A model generated the notes under the pieces. The model was given only the letters and a program-made list of their open reading frames with translations, had not been told where the DNA came from and did no database searches. Positions 1-5,864 of a stretch of DNA of 6,017 nt are shown piece after piece (the first letter of the stretch is position 1; every line of letters begins with the position of its first letter). Position numbers and translations under genes: made by a program. Source of the DNA: Chlamydiales bacterium (GTDB lineage Bacteria; Chlamydiota; Chlamydiia; Chlamydiales; FEN-1388); the NCBI GenBank assembly GCA_021372185.1, contig JAJFUY010000309.1:1-6017 (forward strand), given 5' to 3'.

Positions 1-34
1 GCTACTAAATCATCCTTACCTTTCATATATATTT

Positions 35-982
35 CTACCTTATATAGCAGTCAATCAACACAGGCTGGTGATCAGACGGAAAATGCCCATCAACAGTGGC
101 CGGCTGCACCGCATGAAGCAGCACTACGATCCTGTCTGACACATAGATATGATCAAGAAATACGCCGGGAGTTCCCGTGCCTTCAAATGGCAAAATAGAA
201 GGGTCTTGGTTCGTAAAGGTGCCAATTGGCCCCACATGACCTACGCGAGATGTATCAATTGAATCTTTAAGCGTGTTCTTAGTCAAAATGTTGTCAATCG
301 TATCACCATCTAAAAATGGAAATGTTTTGTCAGGCCTGTTTGGAAAGGTATTTAAATCTCCCATAAACACTACAGCCATCTTACGTGCCAGTTTTGCCAC
401 CTTTTTGGCAACCTTTTGAGCCTCATTTCTTCTTTTTCCAACATTTCCAAAGCTAAAGTGCGCATTTACTGCCGCAAGCTTTTTGCCTGTTTTGATGTCT
501 TTAAGAATAGCAATCGTCATCGGTTCTACAATTTTTTTACGAAGAATCTCAAAGCGGGTGTTTTTGATAAAAATACCATCTTGCTCACCAATATCCGTGC
601 CAATAGAAACAAAGGTATAACGGTCTTCTAAAAAGGGCAAAAGGTCATTCACCTGGTTTGGCATAAGCTCTTGTGTTCCCAAAACATCGGGGCTCATTTC
701 ATTTACTAGCTCAACAATACGAGGCAGCCTTTCTGGCCAGCGGTTAACAGGCGCCAAGTTTTGGTCATAAAGGTCAAACAGCATATTATAAGTAGCCACG
801 CGAATGCGCTCACACTTATGACTCAAAGCTTCTTTAATGCTATCAAACTGCTGGTGTAAATAGTGCGATTCTTGAAGATTGTCAAGCTGCTCATAATGCT
901 CCATCACCGGAATTATAGAATTTTCTATAGCCCCAAGCGAAGTAACAGCCAACATGATCGAAAGAATAAAATATGTACGCAT
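35..982 (-). CDS. Exported endonuclease/exonuclease/phosphatase-family (DNase I-like) hydrolase
   Basis: A 315-residue protein with the full motif series of the metal-dependent EEP fold, which cleaves phosphodiester or phosphomonoester bonds. In order it shows TYN (Asn66), GTQE (Glu105, metal ligand), DGIFI (135-139), NAHF (His175), MGDLN (Asp209, Asn211), LDHIY (Asp277, His278) and SDHQPV (Asp304, His305, the catalytic pair near the C-terminus). No key residue is missing. Residues 1-18 (short basic start, then a hydrophobic run ending SLGA) look like a Sec signal peptide. There is no lipobox cysteine, so I infer a periplasmic or secreted soluble enzyme. Residues 20-58 form a polar, probably helical linker before the catalytic domain. 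The start is supported by AGAGGGG four bases upstream (plus-strand 987-993). It is transcribed away from the S41 peptidase gene and I saw no convincing promoter for it. The substrate (DNA, RNA, sugar phosphate or phospholipid) cannot be read from sequence. The fold is sure, the exact activity is not. Confidence 0.93.
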   Translation of the reverse strand: MRTYFILSIMLAVTSLGAIENSIIPVMEHYEQLDNLQESHYLHQQFDSIKEALSHKCERIRVATYNMLFDLYDQNLAPVNRWPERLPRIVELVNEMSPDVLGTQELMPNQVNDLLPFLEDRYTFVSIGTDIGEQDGIFIKNTRFEILRKKIVEPMTIAILKDIKTGKKLAAVNAHFSFGNVGKRRNEAQKVAKKVAKLARKMAVVFMGDLNTFPNRPDKTFPFLDGDTIDNILTKNTLKDSIDTSRVGHVGPIGTFTNQDPSILPFEGTGTPGVFLDHIYVSDRIVVLLHAVQPATVDGHFPSDHQPVLIDCYIR

Positions 983-1074
983 AAAACCCCTCTAAAAAGA
1001 GCCATGGTACCAAATTTGCACGAATCCCACAAAACTTAAATTATTTCAGCCTCCTTTATTTTTTTCGTAAAATC

Positions 1075-1103
1075 TTGCTTAGAATTACCCCCCCCTTTAT
1101 AAA
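1075..1103 (+). promoter_or_regulatory. Possible sigma-70 promoter of the S41 peptidase gene, inside repeat copy 1
   Basis: TTGCTT (1075-1080, three of six consensus bases) and TATAAA (1098-1103, five of six) are separated by 17 bp. The C8 tract lies in the spacer. Transcription would start near 1110, at the foot of the 1110-1132 hairpin, giving a leader of about 80 nt. The -35 is weak, so this is a candidate only. The same elements occur in repeat copy 2 with an 18 bp spacer. Confidence 0.4.
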
Positions 1104-1109
1104 GTAAAC

Positions 1110-1132
1110 TAGAAATCAGCTCGCTATTTCTA
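1110..1132 (+). other. Stem-loop at the end of repeat copy 1
   Basis: Arms TAGAAAT (1110-1116) and ATTTCTA (1126-1132) pair perfectly. The inner AG/CT can add two pairs across a one-base bulge at 1117. The single difference from copy 2 in this part falls on that bulge (C here, T there), so the stem is preserved. If transcription starts near 1110, this would be a 5'-terminal hairpin on the peptidase mRNA, a type of structure known to stabilise some bacterial transcripts. Confidence 0.5.
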
Positions 1133-1188
1133 TTTTACACCTACATGGGGTAAAACCATCATTCAAGCGGGACTACAAAAGGAAACAT

Positions 1189-4050
1189 ATGTTTACAAAA
1201 TCAATCCTCCAATTTGGTTTGAGTGCATTTTTAGCAATTACTGCTATGTCTCAAACACATGCTGACGGCCTACAACTAGGTCGCCGCCCACTTACAGAGA
1301 AACAAAAAGAACGTGTTCGATCAGACGTTCAATCCCTGAGAACTACACGTAAAGGCACTGTAGCAAAAGATGCACTAGTTGCTCCGGATCCAGCTCTTGG
1401 CGGCTGGTGGCAAATGGTTACACGTGGATCACAACAGGGCTTTGGCTTTGGCGCTTTAACCGCTGATATCGATTCTTATATCTTTATCGACCTTGATCAA
1501 TATGATCCAGAGACCTTTCCTTACGTTGTTATTAACACACTCTGTGGCACTCCTACATACCCAAGAGAATGCACGATCCGTGATATTGATGGCGGAGCAA
1601 TAGAGGGAAATGTCTACTTTGTTCCTAGCCCAACAGAGCTTGTAAATGTGTACGCTTTGGGCGGCCCTCTTTTTGACCCTACTTTTTACCAAAGTTTATG
1701 GTCCTTAAGCCTACAAGCAGATGGAACACTAACGGCAAGCGGCGACTCACAGCCTTCGTATAATGGCTATGTAACAGCTAATGCATCCCTATTTCGTAAA
1801 GTTGATGGCCCTCAAATGCCTGTTAGGCCATATGACGATACAGACTCAGGCTTTCCTGATGTGAACAACCCTGTAGAAATAGCCAAATACATCCGCAACA
1901 GCCTACTTTTAAACCATAACCAATCTCTAAACATCAACTACCACGATAGTGACTACCTTAACTATTTTGATGCCGAAGCAATATTTCAAAAGATGTTAAA
2001 CGAAGGGATTACGTATGAAACCAAAATCCGTAAAATTCGTGTAACCAAACCTGGAACGCACTTTAGTGCCGAATTTCTTGATTATACAAGTGATGATCGC
2101 TTAACTGACATCTTTACCGATGGCTACTCTTTTGCCACAATAGGCTCAACAGTTGAAATTAGCGGCTTTGAAGGTAAATGGAAAAAGCTTAACGGCACAT
2201 ACGTAAATGGCGTGGCAATTACCGAAGTAGACGGCATAATCTCTCCAAGCTCTCTACATGTTGATACATCATCTAGCAATAAACCCAAAAAAGGGACCTT
2301 CCGCAATGTATACAACCACTTTATGCTAGATTTTGACTCTAGCGATAAAAATAACTTTCCTAGAACAAAAGATGGCTGGGCAAAAGAAATTGAAGGTAAC
2401 CCAACAGTAAAAGTTACCCACCGCTTCACGCCAGATATGCAGTATCCAGAGTTTGTAGCCGCAATACGCGCGCTATTTTTTTCTATCTACAAAGTATCCC
2501 AACATAATGGGCAACAAGTGTTTTTTACGCCCGGATCCATGTTTTTAATTGACACCTGGGACGAGCTAAAAACTGCCGTTGCTACTAATAATTACTGGGG
2601 CAGCGCTGCATATCCGGGACTTAGGAATGTTCGTACAAGAGTTACACAAGCCCTTGGAAGCTCTTTTTACAACAATGCAGTGCTCGCACGGCGTTTAGTA
2701 ACAACCTACAATGATCCATTTGGCATCACACAGGACCCTGCATCAAAGTATAACTACAATATAGTGATGTCAAACTACATTATGCTCCCTAAAAATCTAT
2801 ACTGGGCAATTGAGGGAACACCAACTGGACCACTGCAATTTGATCCAGAAGATGTGGGTTACAAACCAGCAATACCTGCTAGCCATCCGGCAGAATTTGT
2901 AGGCGCACTTGGTGATATTATTGTGGTTGACGGCCTGCCGCAGCCTCAAAACCCAGACCCTGCCTACTATAGCTTACTTACACCAGAATTTGATACACGT
3001 CCCCAAAGTGACACGTACGATTCAAACTCCTACTACGTTGGATTGATTGATCCAAACTTGACCAATGGAAAACGCGTTGGGTATTTACGTTTTATTGATG
3101 AACTTGGTAGTGACCCCTTTGGCTATCTAGAAACATCGACATTCCATCCAGATGTTCCTGTAACAGTAAAGTATGGTCGTGAAGCGGCTTGCCGAGTATA
3201 TTCTAACTTTACAAGGTATCTACAGACAGATCTTGACTGCGATGCAGTTATACTAGATGTTCGCGGAAATAACGGTGGAGCGCTTTGGACGGGTTTTACA
3301 ATCGCTGAACTAATGGGCGATGATAGAGCAGCTTTTACACAACTTTCTTCCAAAAAAGATGATGGCAACTCTGCCCTAATAAATTTTGACGACTCAAGCA
3401 CCTATTCATTTTATAACAATAATGCAGAATTGCTCAGTGAATCCTTTGGGCAGTTCTACGTGCAGCAAAATGAAGAAAATTATGGCCCTGGAGTTGTCTT
3501 TAAAGGCACCGCAGAACGACCGAAAAAAGTTATTGTTTTAACGGATAACGGCGCGGCAAGTGGTGGAGATCTTTTCCCCCACCTATTCTTAGGTGAAAAT
3601 TTGGATGGCAACCTAGGCTCATTTACAACCTGCAAAATAATAGGCGATATTGACGGCAGACTTAAAGGTTCTGCATCACCTCATATGCCTGTGCCCGTAA
3701 GTGCCTCTTCAAACTTCCTAAAAAGTGCAAGTGGCAACCCAGTCTCCCCAATTAACTTCCGCGCGGATTTTGCGTTCGGTCAGTTAATTAACGGGCTGAC
3801 ACCAACATTTTATAACCAGCAGCTACCACAGGTTGCCCCTTCGTTTGCACCTTCTTTACACGGTACAGCCGGCGGCGCACCTTTGCCTAACGACTGGAAT
3901 AACACAGTATGGCCAGACCTTGGCTATACAAAGCCACCAAAAGGCCATTTTTCTAAAAAAATCGATAAGGCAAAACCTCGTTCAAAATGCCGCTGCACCT
4001 GGCGTGATAGCTGGCTAGAACAAGCCATCCTTGCTGCTATTGAAGAATAA
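1189..4050 (+). CDS. Large exported S41-family (tail-specific/CtpA-type) serine peptidase
   Basis: A 953-residue protein. Residues 1-25 form a Sec signal peptide (Lys4, hydrophobic core, likely cleavage after THA at 25), so it should act outside the cytoplasm. The S41 core is C-terminal: VGYLRF (630-635), then AVILDVRGNNGG (686-697), then VIVLTDNGAASGGDLF (781-796). Ser791 aligns with the nucleophile of the SASE motif. Lys816 lies exactly 25 residues later, the Ser-Lys dyad spacing known in Prc/CtpA, and is followed by IIGDIDG. About 600 residues precede this core, so the protein is far longer than usual CtpA (roughly 400-450). Within them, 68-205 is beta-rich (GGWW start) and 319-360 resembles a small beta domain (WKKLNGTY). 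I see no clear PDZ domain. The tail is Lys/Pro-rich and ends in a KCRC segment (933-936). AAAGGAA lies five bases before the ATG. The family is fairly sure; its substrate is unknown. A CPAF-like secreted protease is an alternative that I cannot support from motifs. Confidence 0.85.
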   Translation: MFTKSILQFGLSAFLAITAMSQTHADGLQLGRRPLTEKQKERVRSDVQSLRTTRKGTVAKDALVAPDPALGGWWQMVTRGSQQGFGFGALTADIDSYIFIDLDQYDPETFPYVVINTLCGTPTYPRECTIRDIDGGAIEGNVYFVPSPTELVNVYALGGPLFDPTFYQSLWSLSLQADGTLTASGDSQPSYNGYVTANASLFRKVDGPQMPVRPYDDTDSGFPDVNNPVEIAKYIRNSLLLNHNQSLNINYHDSDYLNYFDAEAIFQKMLNEGITYETKIRKIRVTKPGTHFSAEFLDYTSDDRLTDIFTDGYSFATIGSTVEISGFEGKWKKLNGTYVNGVAITEVDGIISPSSLHVDTSSSNKPKKGTFRNVYNHFMLDFDSSDKNNFPRTKDGWAKEIEGNPTVKVTHRFTPDMQYPEFVAAIRALFFSIYKVSQHNGQQVFFTPGSMFLIDTWDELKTAVATNNYWGSAAYPGLRNVRTRVTQALGSSFYNNAVLARRLVTTYNDPFGITQDPASKYNYNIVMSNYIMLPKNLYWAIEGTPTGPLQFDPEDVGYKPAIPASHPAEFVGALGDIIVVDGLPQPQNPDPAYYSLLTPEFDTRPQSDTYDSNSYYVGLIDPNLTNGKRVGYLRFIDELGSDPFGYLETSTFHPDVPVTVKYGREAACRVYSNFTRYLQTDLDCDAVILDVRGNNGGALWTGFTIAELMGDDRAAFTQLSSKKDDGNSALINFDDSSTYSFYNNNAELLSESFGQFYVQQNEENYGPGVVFKGTAERPKKVIVLTDNGAASGGDLFPHLFLGENLDGNLGSFTTCKIIGDIDGRLKGSASPHMPVPVSASSNFLKSASGNPVSPINFRADFAFGQLINGLTPTFYNQQLPQVAPSFAPSLHGTAGGAPLPNDWNNTVWPDLGYTKPPKGHFSKKIDKAKPRSKCRCTWRDSWLEQAILAAIEE

Positions 4051-4074
4051 ACCAGCTTTTTAAAGCTACAAACC

Positions 4075-4107
4075 AAAGAGCCCGTGATTTCACGGGCTCT
4101 TTTTTTT
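4075..4107 (+). terminator. Strong intrinsic terminator of the S41 peptidase gene
   Basis: A 13 bp perfect inverted repeat (4075-4087 with 4090-4102), GC-rich in its middle (GAGCCCGTGA), is followed directly by eight T (4100-4107). It begins 24 bases after the TAA stop. The A-rich left foot could also serve minus-strand transcripts, but no minus-strand gene ends here. It should uncouple the peptidase gene from the ATPase gene. Confidence 0.95.
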
Positions 4108-4139
4108 ACAACTGCCCTCCCTGCTTGCACTTCCCGCCT

Positions 4140-4173
4140 TTCTGCACATAAGTACATTAGCCACGTTATGTGC
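4140..4173. promoter_or_regulatory. Upstream dyad operator of the ATPase promoter (site 1)
   Basis: The left arm TTCTGCACATAA (4140-4151) is a perfect 12 bp repeat of the left arm of site 2. The inner eight bases GCACATAA (4144-4151) are matched by an inverted TTATGTGC (4166-4173), with 14 bp between them. The half-sites are therefore 22 bp apart, about two helical turns. The site lies just upstream of the -35 element. The arms are conserved between the two sites while the spacer is not, as expected for a protein-binding site. Confidence 0.75.
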
Positions 4174-4184
4174 GTAAAACAAGC

Positions 4185-4213
4185 TCGACAAAATTCTGCA
4201 CATAATCTATAAT
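4185..4213 (+). promoter_or_regulatory. Sigma-70-type promoter of the ATPase gene
   Basis: TCGACA (4185-4190, five of six consensus bases) and a perfect TATAAT (4208-4213) are separated by 17 bp. The start of transcription is expected around 4219-4221, about 28 bases before the ATG at 4248. The -10 box sits in the spacer of dyad site 2, so a protein bound there would occlude polymerase. Confidence 0.8.
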
Positions 4214-4231
4214 TCATGATTTTGTGCAGAA
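4194..4231. promoter_or_regulatory. Dyad operator over the ATPase -10 box (site 2)
   Basis: Two 14-base arms (4194-4207 and 4218-4231) are inverted repeats with 13 of 14 matches. The outer nine bases, TTCTGCACA/TGTGCAGAA, match perfectly. The 10 bp spacer contains TATAAT. Relative to site 1, both the left arms (4140 to 4194) and the right arms (4166 to 4220) are displaced by exactly 54 bp, so the half-site geometry is identical. Repression is the simplest reading. The binding protein is unknown; the ATPase, with its winged helix, is one candidate. Confidence 0.8.
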
Positions 4232-4238
4232 CTATGAC

Positions 4239-4244
4239 GAGGGG
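4239..4244 (+). promoter_or_regulatory. Ribosome binding site that fixes the ATPase start
   Basis: GAGGGG lies three bases before the ATG at 4248 (five bases if GAGG is taken as the core). A GTG eight codons upstream (4224) is in frame, but it lies within operator arm 2 and only a few bases after the predicted transcription start. The ATG is therefore the better start. Confidence 0.75.
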
Positions 4245-4247
4245 CAA

Positions 4248-5693
4248 ATGAAGCAACCACTATTTCTAGGAAGAGAGCGAGAGCTAGAGCACCTGAATCT
4301 ATTACGTGAAAGAGCCAAGGCTTCTCTTGTTGTAGTTAGGGGGAGGCGGCGCATTGGTAAAAGTACTCTCATCGAAAAATTTGCAGAAAAAAGTTACTTT
4401 TTAGAATTTGCGGGACTCCCCCCTGATGAGGATGAAACGATAACCGCACAGGATCAACGCGATTCCTTCGCAAGACAACTTAGTTTGCAATTCAGCCTGC
4501 CGCAACTTCAAGCCACTGATTGGGCCGATCTTTTTTCTTTATTAGCCAAACATACTAAACGCAAACGAGTGACCATATTATTTGATGAGATTACATGGAT
4601 GGCCAATGATGACCCGTTATTTTTGGCAAAGCTTAAAAATGCATGGGATTTAGAGTTTAGTAAAAACCCTAATCTAATCCTTGTGCTCTGTGGATCGGTA
4701 TCAACCTGGATAGAAAAAAATATCGTAAACAGTACATCATTCTATGGCCGAATTTCCTTATTTATAAAACTTAACGAACTTCCACTATATCAGTGCCACA
4801 ATCTTTTGCTTGGCCAGGGCTTTCGTCGCTCGGCATTGGAAGAATTGATGATCCTCTCAGTTACAGGTGGAGTACCATGGTATCTTAACCATGTTCTACC
4901 GAAAATGAGTGCAGAAGAGAATATTAGACGACTCTGTTTCCAAGAAGATGGCATTCTTTTCAATGACTTTGAACGGATTTTTACAGATATCTTCGAGAAG
5001 CGAACTAAAATTTATCGTCCAATAGTTCAAGAGCTGGCGCATGGCGTGCGAGAACTAAATGACATTTGCCTAGCCCTAAACTACCCTAAAAGTGGAACGA
5101 TGAGTGAATACTTAGACGACCTGGTAAGTGCAGGATTCATCACCCGTGATTATACCTGGCTTATCAAATCGGGCAAGTCATCGCGTCTAAGCCATTATCG
5201 GCTGAGCGATAATTATCTGAGATTTTATTTGAAATACATTGAGCCTCATCGTGATTCTATCATTAGAGGACGATTCAACAACAAAACACTTTCTTCATTA
5301 CCGGGCTGGCATGCCATTATGGGCCTTCAATTTGAAAATTTAGTGCTAAGAAATCGAGAAAAGATCTGGCAACTGCTAGGCGTAAAACCCGAAGATATTG
5401 TGGCTGATAATCCCTATTTCCAGCGTAAAACCTCTTTAAATCAAGGAGTCCAAGTTGACTACCTCATTCAAACACGATTTAACACTATATTTGCTTTTGA
5501 GATAAAATTTTCTCGTGAACCTTTAGGAACATCAATTATTCAAGAATGTTCAGAAAAGATGCGCCGACTCACGCTACCAAGAGGTTTTTCCTGTTGGCCA
5601 GTGCTTATCCATGTAAGTGGTGTACAAGAAAGTGTCCTAGACAGCGGCTTCTTTGCCCATGTCATCGACTTTAGTAATTTTTTAGAAGAATAG
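4248..5693 (+). CDS. AAA+/STAND-type ATPase with winged helix and C-terminal PD-(D/E)XK-like domain (archaeal ATPase/DUF234 type)
   Basis: A 481-residue cytoplasmic protein counted from this ATG. It starts with FLGRERELEHL, typical of the archaeal-ATPase family. It then has a Walker A motif GRRRIGKST (32-40, Lys38), Walker B TILFDEITW (109-117, Asp113/Glu114), a sensor-1-like LVLCGS (145-150), FYGR (165-168) and TGGVPWYL (206-213). Residues about 255-302 resemble a winged helix (LNDICLALNY, then GTMSEYLDDLVSAGFI). The C-terminal part begins LSDNYLRFYLKYIEP (319-333). It carries Glu363 (FEN), Asp404 (VDYLI) and EIK (Glu418, Lys420): a D-x13-ExK arrangement like PD-(D/E)XK nucleases. The length and order fit this family, whose biological role is poorly defined. 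It has its own promoter, two operator-like dyads and its own terminator, so it is a monocistronic, probably regulated gene. Nuclease activity is inferred from motifs. Such ATPases are patchily distributed, so transfer is plausible but not shown here. Confidence 0.92.
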   Translation: MKQPLFLGRERELEHLNLLRERAKASLVVVRGRRRIGKSTLIEKFAEKSYFLEFAGLPPDEDETITAQDQRDSFARQLSLQFSLPQLQATDWADLFSLLAKHTKRKRVTILFDEITWMANDDPLFLAKLKNAWDLEFSKNPNLILVLCGSVSTWIEKNIVNSTSFYGRISLFIKLNELPLYQCHNLLLGQGFRRSALEELMILSVTGGVPWYLNHVLPKMSAEENIRRLCFQEDGILFNDFERIFTDIFEKRTKIYRPIVQELAHGVRELNDICLALNYPKSGTMSEYLDDLVSAGFITRDYTWLIKSGKSSRLSHYRLSDNYLRFYLKYIEPHRDSIIRGRFNNKTLSSLPGWHAIMGLQFENLVLRNREKIWQLLGVKPEDIVADNPYFQRKTSLNQGVQVDYLIQTRFNTIFAFEIKFSREPLGTSIIQECSEKMRRLTLPRGFSCWPVLIHVSGVQESVLDSGFFAHVIDFSNFLEE

Positions 5694-5695
5694 CC

Positions 5696-5724
5696 CTCTT
5701 CTTAGCTGGAGATGAGTTTTTTTT
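5696..5724 (+). terminator. Probable intrinsic terminator of the ATPase gene
   Basis: The stem CTCTTCT (5696-5702) pairs with AGATGAG (5710-5716), with one internal T-T mismatch and a seven-base loop. It abuts eight T (5717-5724) and begins two bases after the TAG stop. The stem is weaker than the one at 4075, but the T-run placement is right. Confidence 0.6.
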
Positions 5725-5740
5725 GAAAGATTTTGCCATG

Positions 5741-5820
5741 CTTTCTATTTTTCGTAAAATCTTGCCTAGAATTACCCCCCCCTTTTATAAAGTAAACTAG
5801 AAATTAGCTCGCTATTTCTA
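5741..5820 (+). repeat. Intergenic ~80 bp repeat, copy 2
   Basis: The second copy of the 1054-1132 repeat, in the same orientation, with 75 of 80 columns identical. It keeps the C8 tract, but the next T-run is four bases instead of three. The promoter-like spacing between TTGCCT (5762-5767) and TATAAA (5786-5791) is therefore 18 bp. The hairpin arms (5798-5804, 5814-5820) are unchanged. It lies downstream of the ATPase gene, where no plus-strand gene clearly follows. This argues that the repeat is more than the peptidase promoter. Confidence 0.9.
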
Positions 5821-5833
5821 CAACCAGATGCAT

Positions 5834-5856
5834 CATCACTCTCGAAGAGAGTGATG
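5834..5856. other. Perfect 10 bp stem-loop between convergent genes
   Basis: CATCACTCTC (5834-5843) and GAGAGTGATG (5847-5856) pair completely around a three-base loop. Neither strand has a T-run after it, so it is not a classical intrinsic terminator. It lies eight bases past the stop of the putative minus-strand gene and 13 bases past repeat copy 2. It may act as a 3'-end stabiliser, a weak terminator, or part of a small structured RNA. Confidence 0.7.
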
Positions 5857-5864
5857 TCTCGAGT

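Larger units (their letters stand above)
1054..1132 (+). repeat. Intergenic ~80 bp repeat, copy 1
   Basis: A by-eye alignment with 5741-5820 gives 75 identical columns of 80: four substitutions and one single-T indel. Both copies have the same orientation. The unit has a T-rich left edge, then CGTAAAATCTTGC, a C8 tract, the palindrome-like CTTTATAAAG and a terminal hairpin with 7 bp arms TAGAAAT/ATTTCTA. Identity stops sharply after the hairpin. This copy lies between two divergent genes and ends 56 bp before the peptidase start codon. It contains no ORF. It could be a dispersed non-coding repeat family, a shared promoter module, or a remnant of a small mobile element. Confidence 0.9.

Noticed and set aside
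416..631. Plus-strand open frame of 71 codons inside the EEP gene
   Set aside because: It is antisense to the conserved EEP motif region and has no recognisable product.
1047..1054. Perfect GGAGG on the minus strand upstream of the EEP gene
   Set aside because: No start codon follows at a useful distance; the EEP gene has its own AGAGGGG directly before its ATG.
1456..1692. Minus-strand open frame of 78 codons within the peptidase gene
   Set aside because: It lies wholly inside the convincing S41 peptidase frame, has no family motif or ribosome binding site, and is a shadow frame.
4054..4067. AGCTTT/AAAGCT palindrome after the peptidase stop
   Set aside because: It is a short AT-rich stem with a two-base loop. 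The terminator just downstream explains the region better.
4224..4247. In-frame GTG start for the ATPase, eight codons upstream
   Set aside because: It lies within the operator arm and almost at the predicted transcription start, with no ribosome binding site. The ATG at 4248 has GAGGGG and fits the usual family N-terminus.
3924..4256. Minus-strand open frame of 110 codons across the peptidase 3' end and the ATPase promoter
   Set aside because: It runs through the strong terminator and both operators, shows no protein family features and overlaps two real genes, so it is a chance frame.
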